Made by a program: the position numbers and the translations under genes. 64,000 nucleotides of DNA from Ischnura elegans. Lineage: Eukaryota > Arthropoda > Insecta > Odonata > Coenagrionidae. Of the stretch, positions 23,083-35,538 are shown one piece after another. Where the stretch lies: contig NC_060258.1 in NCBI RefSeq assembly GCF_921293095.1, forward strand, positions 7,144,607 through 7,208,606, in the 5' to 3' direction. The notes beneath the pieces were generated by a model. It was not told where the DNA came from. It did no database searches and saw only the letters and a list, made by a program, of their open reading frames with translations. Each line of letters opens with the position of its first letter. Position 1 is the stretch's first letter.

Positions 23083-23164
23083 TGAGCAAGTGGCTCAATG
23101 GAAGAAAGCTCAACTGCGGTCCGGAAGGAGCTAGGCTCAGATGGGATTTGAAACCCACGGCCAG
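23083..23164 (+). repeat. tRNA-like sequence 2 between ORF1 and ORF2 of element 2
   Basis: Box A-like TGGCTCAATGG and box B-like GGGATTTGAAACCCA. The preceding bases (GATGTAAACTGAG) parallel the first copy (AATGTCAACTGAG), so the pair is a diverged tandem duplication of about 280 bp. Confidence 0.5.
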
Positions 23165-24378
23165 AATTTTTAAAGATGCGTTTTTTACGCGTACTTTCCT
23201 TCGTAATTTTTGTAATTTTAGTCTTTTTCCTTTGTTTCTCAATGGTTTGCAAATTTTAAAGATATATGGTATGCTGGTATAATGATATTCAAGTATTCTG
23301 GTTTTCTCCTGCGCATTTAATAATGAAAATAGCATCATTTAATACGGCGGGCATTTTAAGCCCTTTAAAAATACAAATTGTATGGGGAGTTCTAAGTGAA
23401 AAACAAATAGATGTAGTATTACTGCAAGAAGTTAACAAAAATGCAAATTGGGTAAACAGAAACTTCAATCAATATAGCAACTTCATAGAGCAACAGTTAG
23501 GTACTATGATTTGCGTAAGAAAAGGTCTCAAAACAAGTAACTGTAGACGACATGAGTCGGCCCGAATACTTGCTCTGCAAGTTGAGGGTATCAATGTAAT
23601 TAATGTATATGCCCCCTCGGGAGCGTTGTTAAGAAAGGAAAGGGACAAAATGTTATATGAAGATTTGTTACCCTATGTTAACTGTTTTCATACAAGAGCG
23701 GTAATGGGGGGAGATTTCAATGCAATCTATAGACCGCAGGACAGTAGTGCAAATGCACAAAGTATAAGGTACCAAACATCCAAAGCCTTCCGCCAATTAG
23801 TTGATAGCATTCACGCGACAGATACCGGTATAATGCATGGCCCAAACACACACCAGTTCACCAGATTCGGAACACAATCTAGAAATAGACTTGATTACCT
23901 CTTCGTCTCAACAGCTTTAAAAAAACCAAACCACCCAGTTTCAGAACATCCCAATCACGACCTCAGACCATCATGCAATAGCAATCAAAATAGACATAAA
24001 CGACTACACACAACAACATGAAAAACAAAAACTCTGGAAACTCGATACAGAAATACTTGAAGATGAAGAAGTAAAAGCAAAAATAGAAAATAAGATATTA
24101 GTACTCACAAACCATCCAGCAGTTGATGCCGACATTACCAAATGGTGGGAGGAGATTTTCAAACCCGGAATTAAAAAAGAAATAATAAAAGTATCCAAGC
24201 AAAGAAACTGGATACAAACATGCACAATAAACTACTACAGGGAGGTATTAAACGAAATTTTGCAGAAACCACAGAAAACAAAGCATGAAGAAGAGAAGAT
24301 AAAAAAACTAAACAAAACAATCAGGGAATTAGAAATGGCAAAATACGCCCCAAAAAAATGGCAGACAGCAATATTTAA

Positions 24379-27267
24379 CCCTCATATGGATTTACAAAAT
24401 TAGTTACGTCGTTGGATTTTCGGCGCCGCAGCGGCGCCGCGTCATTTTTTGCTATTATCTTTCAAAGTTAGCCAGAATTTACAAGTTTTCCGATTGATAA
24501 TGGTAAATACATCTATTATCTTTATTTCTTACCGTGTTTTGCTAGATTTAAACCCTTATTGTTGAAGTTATAACAAAAAATCTTGAACGCTGCATTCTTT
24601 TCCATTTCTTGCCGTAATTCTCTTTATTTCAGTTCCCTTTGTTTGTTATTTTTGAATGAAAGTTTTAATTTCATCTGTTATTGTTGTTTGAAATATTTTT
24701 CTGATATGCAGAGCTCGACAAACTCCGCTTTTTAATGTTTATATTGTTTATAATTTTATGTATCTAAATACTAAAAATGATGACCGAATAAAATTCGTTT
24801 ATGCCCATATTACATAATTTTGCTTCACTACGTCCACCCATTTGTTATATATTTGCAGTGTATATAGAAGGATAAGTTATTAAACGTTAATAATGGAACA
24901 GATGTAGGTTAAGTGAGAAGAGACGAGTGTTACTTTCGTGATTTTTACTAGATTCTGGCGATCAAGACAAATCTTACGAATATTCTGGGAGCTTATGTCC
25001 TGCATTAAAAAAATCAAGTCTTATGGGTTTTGAAATATAAATAATATGGGATGACAAGCGACGTGTCAAAGAACCCTACGCTTCTTTGGAGTTGAAGCTA
25101 GAAGAGTCGGTACTCTTTTCCTATCACGGAGCCCTATTCCCCCACTGGGGACGTGTAGCCCAAGGAAAAGGTTTCCTTAGATATGGACGGGTAAATGTTT
25201 TGCGTGGGAGTGCATCAGATTAGGTTTTACTCCTGGATTGGTGGGAAATCCAAAAAAATAAATTCTTAGAAGTATGTGTTATTGGTGGTAGGGGAGAAGG
25301 AGCAGCTGCCTTTTTTTCGTCCAGCTCTGCGTGAGAAACCGATGAAAGAATGCTCTGGGGTGACAAAAATACCCTCACTTTGGAAGGACTTCCCTTACAT
25401 TTTCTTTCCGTTTTCTTTCTTAGCGTTTCACTGACCCAAACATTGAGACTGTCCATACCTTCCCACTAAGCTCCCTTATTCGTCATTCACCACCTTCTTC
25501 CCCCCACCCACAGAACTTGATTGAACTTCTCTCCACCCTAATGACCCACCGAGCTAGACCTTCTCGGAATGAAGGGAGGGCCACCGCGGGGCGTTTTGAC
25601 AAGGCTTTTGTTCCCTGTCCCTCATGCAGCGATGGAAAGAAGAAGAAAAAGCATGCTTTTGTATCTAATTGCCTCCTTGCACTCCCAACCTTTTCCGCGA
25701 TAAGGATTTTCTACTACCTGTCCTAACGATCTGGGTATTCCCCGATCCTTGGCAGTCGACACACTACCACCACTTCACCTCAAAACAACCTCTTGGCATT
25801 CCTTCTCCTTTCTCCTCCTCACTCACCCCTTTACGTTAGTAACACCCCCAATGCATAAAACATCTGTGCATTTCAGTACACAAAGAAACGAGAAATATGT
25901 TCACAAATTTTCACCTCACGGTAAATTGTCTTTTCACCTATTCATAATGAAACGATTTTTACCATGTAAAGTCTAAACTCATCGTCAGGAAAGAGAAATT
26001 ATTTTCTATCACACAATTAGTTGGGTAGTTATCTGGATTTCACCCCAATGGTAAACTGTCACGTCATCAGTAACTGTATTAACGCTTGCAATTTTGTATA
26101 GACTATCTTAGACGCAAAGGGATTTTTTTTCGAATGAAAGGTACAAGACATATAACAATAACTGTGCGATGTGTTCTTCACGGTAGTCGGTGAAATTTCT
26201 GAATCTCCTGGCAAGTTACAGTTACTCATTCAGCGAGAAATATTCACACAACGGTGAGGAAGCATTATTCTACGAATTCGGATAATGCATTGTGTTAAAT
26301 TTTTCTTAGAATTGCGGCTTGGAGTAATTCTAAACAGAGTCACCCTAGGATGTACCCAAAGGTGACTATCACCACGGCAGGTACGTGGGCGCGGAGCGGA
26401 GAAGGTGCCCAAGCAAAACTAAGTCGGAAGCCACGGAAAAAACAAGGAAAACTTGGCTAGCCATGAGTTTCTATGAATAATTCTTGCGAAAAGATGAAGT
26501 TTTGTCAATGAACATTACAACGAAGCAAACATAATGATTCTTAGCTAAAAGAGGAAGCACAATTGGTATTGTAATATTTTCCTTTTGTTAAACAATTTCA
26601 CTTGGTTTATAAGTTAAAAAAATAAATAATAGGATTATAAATGTATTATTGCATTTCATATGAAACATAATTGCTTTGACATTAGCGTTGAGAGTGCAGA
26701 CCCTGACGAAGCGACGAGGAAATTCTCGGCCCAAGCAAAACTAAGTCGGAGGCCCATGAAAAAACAACTTTGACTAGCCATGAGTTTTTATGAATAATTC
26801 TCGTAAAAAGATGAAGTTTTGTCAATGAACATCATAACGAGGCAAATAGATTGATTCTTAGCTAAAATAGAAAGCAAAATTGGTATGGTAATATTTTCCT
26901 TTTGTTTAACAATTTTATTTTGTTTATAATGTTTAGAAATATAAATAATATGATTATAAATATATTATAGCATTTCATACGAAACATAATTGCTTTGACA
27001 TTAACATTGAGAGTGCAGTCAACGACGTAGCGACGAGGAAATACTGAGCGCCGCAGCGGCGCCGAAAATCCAACGACGTAACTTTTTCCATTAGAGGCCA
27101 ATAAAATGTAAACTATTGACACTACGCTAACAAAATTTTATATTTAGACGCACAAAGCAGAAAAAATAGACTACTGAAAATTTCAAAATGATTCATTGGA
27201 ATGGAAAATTTTTACACCACTTTTAAAACCACGAGCGCCGCTAAGGCGCAGCGAATCCATATGAGGG
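24379..27267. mobile_element. piggyBac-like non-autonomous DNA transposon
   Basis: The ends are perfect inverted repeats, CCCTCATATGGATT on the left and AATCCATATGAGGG on the right. Both sides are flanked by TTAA (24375-24378 and 27268-27271), the piggyBac-family target duplication. The 2889-bp interior has no transposase frame, so movement would need a partner. A second inverted pair lies inside: GTTACGTCGTTGGATTTTCG near 24405 and its reverse complement at about 27063-27082, each next to a GGCGCCGCAGCGGCGCC palindrome. Confidence 0.88.
26412..27046. repeat. ~315-bp tandem duplication within the piggyBac-like element
   Basis: Blocks 26412-26733 and 26734-27046 are clearly homologous. Each starts AAGCAAAACTAAGTCGGA and ends around GACGAAGCGACGAGGAAAT or a variant. 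They differ by scattered substitutions. Confidence 0.8.
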
Positions 27268-29675
27268 TTAATGACACCTGGGGCCCAATAAGCTTGGCGA
27301 CACTCAAAAAAACAATTTAATTAAAAAACATGACCAAAATAGAAACAAATGATAAAGATGGAAGGAAACACGACACAATGATAAAAACAGCAGAAGAACA
27401 CTACAAAAAAATATACAATAACTATGAGAGGTGGGAAGAGCACTCCTCTCCACCCCTCATCAACGTACCAAAACTGGACGAAAATATTAAAAAACGATAC
27501 AAGCACGAAATAAATGACTCAGACATAGACGCTATAAAAACTAAACTAAAGAAGGGAAAAGCTCCTGGAGCAGACGGTCTTCCATACGAATTTTACTTAA
27601 CATTCTGGGAAACATTAAAACCAACAATGAATAGACTATTTAACCACATGAACACGCACGGAATCACAAACCAAATGAAAATAGCCATCATCAAGCCCAT
27701 ACCAAAACACAGTCACGCAGCTACAATTGAACAATTCAGACCCATTTCATTACTAAACACAGATTATAAGTTATATACACATATAATTAAAAACAAGACA
27801 GAACAGATAATCACGCCTTTACTATACAGACATCAATACGCAGGGATACAGAACAGGAATGCAATAGACGCAATAACACTAATTAGGGACATAATAATAT
27901 CATCACCAGGACCTCAGGACACACACCCCCTGCTAATAGCTATGGACTTAGAAAAAGCATTCGATATGATCAGGATTGAATGGATCATAAAAATCCTGAG
28001 GCAAATGAACATCCCCGAAAGACTAATACACACGATAGAAAACATATACTACGGTACAAAAGGACAAGTGAAAATAAACAACAAATACTCCGATCTATTT
28101 GACATAAAAAACTCGGTCAGACAAGGTTGTCCATTATCGATGTTACTCTTTACTGTAGCCCTAGACCCACTGCTAAGGGAAGTGCAAAGCAGTGGAATTG
28201 GTACTTACAGAAGAGGGGAAAGATATTCGTCCATAGCCTATGCTGATGATGTGACATTCTTCACAAGGGACCAAATACAATTACAGACACTAAAAGAAAT
28301 AGTAGCCAAATATGAACAAGCAGGTATTAGGATAAATCAAGAAAAATCCAAGATTTTAAACCTACACAAAACAAAAGATATAGAAAAAAACACTCCTTGG
28401 AAAACAGCAAAGACATTGAAAATCCTTGGGTTGCTGTGGGAGAGGAGTGTTGTGAACATGATAAAAACAAACTGGGAGAAAGTGCTAGTATTAATCAGAC
28501 ACAATTGTTACGTTTTCGGGCAAACCAACATCCCGCTGATGGCCAGAGTCAATGTAATTAATTCGCACATCTATCCAATAATATGGTATGTCGCACATGT
28601 CTGGCCGATGCCAAAAAAGGTTAACGCAAATATAATAAGAGCTACCAACCACCTGATATGGAATGGTTTCCTGTACAAGTGTGAAAGAACGCAACTGTAC
28701 CTACACCATGACAGAGGGGGACTGCACCTAGAAGATGCGGGCACCAAGGCAGACATAATTTATATGAACAGCTTTGGTAAAATTTACTACTCCAAAGACA
28801 AAACGAGGATGGATGTGTGCGAAAATGCTTTGGAAAAAGGGAAAAAGATTGCATTTCTGAGAGACCTAAAAAAAAATTGTAACATTTAAGCAAAAAACAG
28901 ACAAACCTCAGTAAAAGTAATATACGAAAGGTATTTGGACGAAAAAGGAAGGTCTTTTGGGCACCCACCTCCCGGAGAAAAGGCGTGGAAGAATTTCAAA
29001 AATTTCAAAACAGACATAACGAGAAAAACATATATGTTTGAAGTGCTTCGAAAAATTCTGATCACAAACGAAATGAAGCACAAATGTAAACTAACAAACA
29101 CACCAAAATGCGACAACTGTGACGAAACAGATACGACAGAACATAAATTTATAAGTTGTCAAAAAAATATAGGTATTTGGAAAAAAATCAGATGTCTTCA
29201 TAAACTGTGGGACATATTTGGAGGTGGGGCGGTAAAAGACATTGACCTGCTAAATTTCAATTTTAACCTATTTCCATGTCATAAAAAACAAACTATATTA
29301 ACCATTATTGTAAATTATGTTTCCTTAGTGATGGAAAAAAAATTGACGGAAGATAATTTTATTAACCTATGTACCCAGATGAAGGTAGATGAAGAACAAA
29401 AAAATTTTTTAATACACTTCTTTAAGGACTAACTCAAATAAATAAATAAATAACGATGTTTTTTTAGTCATGTAAAAATAATTTCAACCGCATTGTAAAA
29501 CCCCGATGTTTGAACAAAAAATACTCCCCGCTAATTGCGGACTGTATGTTCTATTCTTTTTATGCATTTCTTGGTTATTTATGTATGTATGCTATACTTG
29601 TTATTCCTCGTCAAGGGACATAGAATATCTTTGTTAATATTTTAAATTAAATTTTAAGGTACCCAGCATGAAGTG

Positions 29676-29760
29676 ATCGGTTGCCTGGTGGATAGGCGCC
29701 CGACTCATGACCAGAAGGGCCAAGTGGGCCGGGTCGGGCGTTCGAGTCCCCAGGCCTCCA
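29676..29760 (+). repeat. tRNA-like domain in the 3' UTR of element 2
   Basis: A box A-like TGCCTGGTGGAT and box B GCGTTCGAGTCCC lie between complementary ends GCCTGG and CCAGGC. The middle contains GACTCATGACC, resembling an anticodon arm with CAT. It lies about 245 bases after the ORF2 stop and about 370 before the terminal A-run. Closely related copies occur in the tail of element 3 at 44301 and 44600. Confidence 0.65.
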
Positions 29761-30133
29761 GAAAATTTTTAGTGTTTTCAATTTGTAATATAGCAGAACC
29801 AATGATCCAAAATGTTTGTGTTAATTAAAAAAAATATACATATGTCGATTTTAAATAAAAAATTTGTAATAAATATTTTAAAAGATTAAAACGATATATT
29901 ATATAATTAAAATTGTATTTACAATGTACTTTTAAACTGAGAAAAATTATTGTGTGTGTGAAATGTGACTTTTCCAAATAATTGAGACTTTTGATTTATA
30001 TTAATTCAACAGCAAGAAAAATGAAGCAGTTTGTTTGTAAACTAATGTATATTAAAATCCAAACGATTATTAATTGTAAAACCATTGTACAAACTATGAC
30101 TTGGAAAAAATAAAAAATTATATTAAAAAAAAA

Positions 30134-30231
30134 ATACACCGGTTCTCGTCCGATCACCGAAGTTAAGCTACGTCGGGCCCGGATAGTACTTGGATGGGTG
30201 ACCGCCTGGGAACACCGGGTGCTGTTGGTAT
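30134..30231 (+). rRNA. 5S rRNA gene fragment, nt ~23-119
   Basis: The sequence from ATAC|ACCGGTTCTCG to GCTGTTGGT is the remainder of 5S rRNA, with the internal control region intact (AAGTTAAGC box A, TACTTGGATGGGTGACC region including box C). It ends in T-rich sequence (TTTTT at 30235). With nt 1-12 at 15041 and nt ~10-26 at 20442 it makes one complete ~119-nt 5S gene split by two elements. Confidence 0.93.
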
Positions 30232-30234
30232 CAC

Positions 30235-30247
30235 TTTTTATTTTTTT
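30235..30247 (+). terminator. T-run Pol III terminator of the 5S gene
   Basis: Runs of five and seven T residues follow within a few bases of the 5S 3' end, the usual termination signal for RNA polymerase III. Confidence 0.6.
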
Positions 30248-30689
30248 CCCCTATCCATATGAGAACTAATTACAAGTTATTCACCACATGCATGCGTTGA
30301 AGGATGTGCATTGCATTTTCTTTCACGTGAAATGGCAGTACTCCCACTTCCTTCATGTGAAACGATTGAAACACGCCACTTCAGTTTTCCCATTTAACTT
30401 TTCCTTATCGCGCAGAACGCTGCCTTTGTGCAGTCCATGCCATTTCTTAGGCCCATACCATTCCTTCCGTATTCTACACGTAAGTTACTTACATCGTACA
30501 TACTGAAAAAAATCATTTCGCTCGAGTAAATTCCGTAAGCAAAGTAAATTAGATCTCATGAACGAAACGTCGGTGATTACAGCGAAAATTATATTGTTCC
30601 ACGAACGATCGATATAACTTTTTTATTCACCACTCTTGGATAATATATTTCTGTTCCTAGGTTGATACATACGTTATGTCATTCGTAGA

Positions 30690-31060
30690 GAAACCGCGCT
30701 TAAAACAGTCAAGCCCGGAAAATTGAAATAAAGTAATGTATCGCCGAACAATGTATTTCTCGAAATTATTCCTTGAGAGAACTGCTTTTCCTGTCTGCAT
30801 TCCATAATGCTCCATTTCCAGCGAATCCATTTTTAAAATTAAATGCATACCCAAAATAATTTCGATCATGAAACAGTTGACACAACAACAGGCGACATTT
30901 ACTAAGCGATGGGAGCTGAAAGAAATCGCCATTACAGTAACAAGCACACCGTTGCTACAGACATTTTTCAGAAACACATTTTCAAATATCGAGTACATGA
31001 AATAACGGAATTGAGAGACACTAAAGCACATCCAACTACTGCGGGAAACTGGCAACTATT
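30690..31060 (+). repeat. ~350-bp repeat, copy 1
   Basis: Shares a series of blocks with 39480-39840 and 41487-41860: GTCAAGCCCGGAAAAT, CAACAACAGGCGACATTTAC, AATCGCCATTAC and ACAAGCACACCGTT. Here it lies about 460 bp downstream of the 5S 3' end. The other copies lie just upstream of 5S starts. Confidence 0.7.
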
Positions 31061-31450
31061 AAACTTAAAAAAATATTTTAACTCAGCTACCACGAGCTAT
31101 GCATTGCCAGAAAATGCCGAGAAAAATTCTTTAAAAAAAAAAAGACGAAGGTCAATTTGTGTAATGCTTTCAACGATTAGTATTCTCCTTTAAGATTTTC
31201 TGGAAACGAAAATTAATTGATATCGTAATAATTAAAACCCTGCTACGTGCGATTCCCTTCATTAACCGTATCGGCTATTGATCATTCATCATTCCTTTTC
31301 CTACACGTGTGTAGCGTCAAAAGGTGGAAGATACAAACGACGTAATGTCAGCTGTCACTGACAAACTTGCAACAATGTAATAATTAATCTCGTCATCCGC
31401 ATCCCGGGACAAGTATTGCATCGTGAGTGCTCAAAAAGTAACACGCGCTG

Positions 31451-31465
31451 CCGCTAGATGGTGCG
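31451..31465 (+). promoter_or_regulatory. CTCF-like motif 1
   Basis: CCGCTAGATGGTGCG closely fits the CTCF core consensus known from insects and vertebrates. This is the first of four same-orientation copies in this region. Confidence 0.45.
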
Positions 31466-33943
31466 AGGGAGGCCACTCCGCAGTCCGGTGCCTGCCTCGC
31501 CGGGCGCGTGCAAACACAAGTTTGAACGTTCGATCCCCCGAGGGAGAGCGCACCCGGGCTATTGTTTACGACCGAGGTCAACAATGCCAATGCATACGCT
31601 GTCGAGTCCTTGGATCTTGACTGTCTCGAACAATTACTATTAATGACAGCAATGGCACTTAGCCTTTTCGTCCGAAGACGCAAAGCTTGCGTCCGTTTCG
31701 CACGTAAAATCACTTATAAATTCAATCTATGAACACATCATTGTAAACCTGCACATTTCTCTCATTTCTCATCGTTGGTGAATGTTAATTTTGACTGAAG
31801 GAAATTAAATCCGGGCAATGCTATTAACTGCCGACCACCGAGCGTCGCTCGGCGTATCGCATTTTATTTTCGCGTTCAAAACTAGCGGACCACTTCCACT
31901 CCCATACGAATTGAGTTCCTGCAAGTCTCGACACGCACACTGACTAGGCAGCCGGTATCGGGGGTGTCGAGCCTGGAGAAAAGCAAAACAAAATGCTGTC
32001 GTCCGAACTTGCGTGTCATGCGATGGATAAAATTGTGCTCCCGGAACATGAAGGACGCAATTTCTTTCTTTCATTATGTCTCGTTTACGTTGTAATGGCA
32101 CGCTTGCAATCGGTTAAACGGACAAAGCTTGCAGATGCATTCGAGAAATATATTAATCGCTGAGTTGTTTCGTGAACGATTCATTACATCAATTCAATTA
32201 CAGATTTGTTGTAACAGTTACTCATCAAACGCACGACGTCCTACGAAGCACAATTTCGACGGCCTATCAAAGACAATGAAACGCAAACGTACGATACTTA
32301 CTATCGATACTTAATTCGCAACGATAAGAATTTTTCAATGCAAGCAATTAGTAGGGGAACACTTCCCACACGCAAATCGGTGCAACAACTTCAGCGTTCG
32401 TACTTGTTGAAACAATTGAAAACAACAGCAATGAAACCAGCAAACACCCGATTGCTAAGGATAATTAGCACGTCAACAATCACATTTCTCATTCCCTTTC
32501 CCGGGAAAGACCAGCGATTAAAAAGTTTGATGTAATGACATCGAGTAATTATCACCCATGGCGAAAGCTTTTGAAATTTCGAGCCCCTACGGTTACCTCG
32601 TAACAATCAGTATCGCATTGAAAGAGCAAAGTTTACATTTTTTCCCGAAAATCATAACACATGCGGTGTGCGAAATGAGTGTCGAGGACTTAAAATAGTC
32701 TTCGACGCTTTGCACAATGCGTTCCCACATTTCCGATAACCAACGATGAACATAATTTTGCAAAATCACAAATAAACTTGCGTATGAGTGCCGCTACTTA
32801 CAACATTTCACGGTTTCCATTCAATCATATGACAATGGCGTTTTGCTGGTCTCCAATTTCACGAGTCTGAGGAAACGTTTGTGATTTGACGTTTTACAAT
32901 TAATTCCTTTTCTATATCCGATAAAATTCTTTTGGCCTCCGTGATGCTAACACTACGCTTTTCAAGTCACATGTGAACTTAACACAGCATTACCATGGAA
33001 TGTTATCGTTGCCCTAATTAATTATGTAGTTCCGCTGCGAAGAAGTTATGAAATATCACACAAGGAATTATATTCGGACGAAAGGCACGTTAACAATAAT
33101 CAACGCCGGCTGACAGTGGAAATGCGGTGTGCACTATTCGACATCGCTGACTGCTTTCATAACAGCAGTCCAAATACATAGCATTACACTTATTATTAAT
33201 CCGGATCTGCCAATGTACATAACTTCACACATACAGAGTATACGACCACGATGTAACACCGTAAACACTTCCATTAAAATATTCCGTAATAAATTTTGTG
33301 AAACCAAACAATCCGTTGCTAAGGAATTCGCGAAAAATGTTCTTCCTTCAACTCCTTCGTCAACATTTCAAACAGTGCACAGTGCCTAAGATACAAAGTG
33401 CAAGGGAAAACCATCAACGTCTTAGCACATTCAAAGGCAAACACTTTTAAATTATGCCACGATTCACTCAACTTGTAACAATTAAGGACGCCACGACCAA
33501 TTTATGTTTTCTTACGATGCACAATTAAACGCTGGGATCAATCAACCGTCATCATCGTGAAACAGTGTATTAATCACATCACAGTTCACTTTTCTACACA
33601 AAAGAGAAAGCCAAGGAATAACACAGACAACGATTATGAATGTAAAAAGTGGAAAAATAAGTAACAGCGTACTTACTCGGCTCTTCGGCTGTAGATCACA
33701 ATCGCTGTTGTCAACACACTTCATTCCCGTACATTTCACTAACTTTTCCTATGCATCCAGCGACACAGACACTTTCAATCCTTTCCTCACGATTGCCAAG
33801 CGTCACAAAGAACACTACAGAACCGGCGTTATGTCAGTTACAGCTGATAAACATTATACAATTATCACTGATATTAGTTACTCGCGACGTCTTCTCACTA
33901 CAGCTGCCGCAGCAAGAGCGATCGAGTGGTAATACAGATTCGG

Positions 33944-33958
33944 CCGCTAGATGGTGCG
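33944..33958 (+). promoter_or_regulatory. CTCF-like motif 2
   Basis: CCGCTAGATGGTGCG, identical to motif 1, 2493 bp downstream and at the matching place in the repeat unit. Confidence 0.45.
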
Positions 33959-35538
33959 GGGGGAACCTCCAGCAGTCCACTGCGCGCATCGCTGTTGGGA
34001 ATTAGGAATCGCGCGTGGGAAAGCAATTGGGATAATTATTCGCAACGCAGCGGCAATATGCGAATCCTTGCCATACCTAATGAACCATCGATTGTCAATT
34101 GTCGTGAACTATTAATGTTCTCCACAACAATGGCACATCGAACGACCAAATCCCCGCCTTAAAGTCGCATATAATATAGTAAATTAAGCCAAGATTCAAG
34201 CGCAATGTGGTGAACATTTGCATAATTGGAATATAGAGTACTCTTGTACCTCAAAATATCCACCAAAACGTACCTCATGATGCAGAGTCTTACGTGGTTT
34301 TCGACGATTTCCAAGCGATTTTAAACCAATATATCAAGTACAGATGTCACTGTTAACATTCGTATGGCGAAGGAAATGATGTAGCAATCAGGAATTACTG
34401 AAAGAGGCAGTACAATCTGGGAAATGTTTGTGAGTTTGCCTTTGACGTTTGAAAAGTATTTCCTCTACTACGTCCGATAACATTCCTTGGGCTCCGTTAT
34501 GCTAACAGTTCGCTTTTAAAATCACATGTTAAGTTATCACAGCTTACCATAAAACTGCCCAAATAATTTACGTTATAATATCCCTGCCCTAATTATTTAC
34601 GTTATTCCGCTGCCAAGAAAAAATGAAATAGCACAAAAGGAATTACATTCCCACGGAAGGAACTTTAAGAATAACCAAAGACGCCTGACGGTAGGAATGG
34701 GACGTGTAATCGTCAACATCGTTAATTGTTCTTTCATTGCACTTACTAGACTTAGCATTGACACGTATTACTAATCAAGATCTGCGAATTAACATCACTT
34801 CACTCATGCAAATTTAAGGACGACGATATAACACGCTAAACACTTCCATTTAATTATTCCGTATTCACTAATGTGAAACCAGCAATCCGTTGCTAAGGAA
34901 AACATTAGCGAAAAATATTCTTCCTTCCACTCTTTCGTCAACATTTCAAACAGTGCACAGTGCCTAAGATACAAAGTGCAAGGGAAAACCATCAACGCCT
35001 TAGCACAGAAAAGGCAAACAATTTTAAATTAAGCCACGATTCACTCAACTTGTAACAATTAAGGACGCCACGAATAATGTCGGTTTTTTAATGGTACACA
35101 ATTACACGTTGGGACCAATCAACCGTCATCATCGTCAAACAGTGAATTAATCACTTCACAGTTTACTTTTCCACACAAAAGAGAAATGCAAGGAATAACA
35201 CAGTCGACGAATATGAGTGTGGAAAGTGTTAAAATAAGTAATAGCGTACTTACTCGGCTCGCTGGTTGTGGATCACAGTATTCACCTGCACGGCTATCAG
35301 AATCGCTGTTTTCAACACACTATTGATTCTCGTGCATTTCACTCACTTTTCGTATACATCCATCGACACAAACACTTTCACTCATTTCCTCGCGTTTGCT
35401 GAGCGTCACAAAGAACACTACAGAACCGGCGTTATGTGAGTAACCGCTGATAAACATGGAATAATTATAACTGATAATAATTATTCGCGTCATCTTCTCA
35501 CGACAGCTACCGCTGATCGAGTAGTAATTCAGATTCCG

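Larger units (their letters stand above)
23323..29432 (+). pseudogene. Element 2 ORF2: endonuclease and reverse transcriptase, broken by transposon
   Basis: The ATG at 23323 opens an APE-type endonuclease (IASFNTAGILSPLK, LLQEV, GGDFNAIY). A frameshift in the A-run near 23920 moves the SDHHA block into another frame. The piggyBac-like element at 24379-27267 then splits the gene. Removing it and one TTAA rejoins WQTAIFN to DTWGPISL in frame, as in element 1. Two TAA stops follow (27318-27320 and 28887-28889). The reverse transcriptase keeps GADGLPYEFY, FRPISLLN, DLEKAFD, SVRQGCPLS and YADD at 28239-28250. A C-terminal CDNC...HKFISC zinc motif precedes the stop at 29432. Confidence 0.87.
20459..30133 (+). 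mobile_element. Element 2: Tx1-like LINE inserted after 5S nt 26
   Basis: This is flanked by 5S nt ~10-26 on the left and 5S nt ~23-119 on the right, with ATAC (or AATAC) duplicated (20455-20458 and 30134-30137). It has a 5' UTR with a GATCG-rich palindromic stretch, ORF1 (20737-22187), an inter-ORF region with two tRNA-like sequences, ORF2 (23323-29432), a 3' UTR with one tRNA-like sequence, and a terminal A-run. A 2.9-kb piggyBac-like element is nested in ORF2. Coding regions are much more A-rich than those of element 1, so the two are distinct families. Confidence 0.87.
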
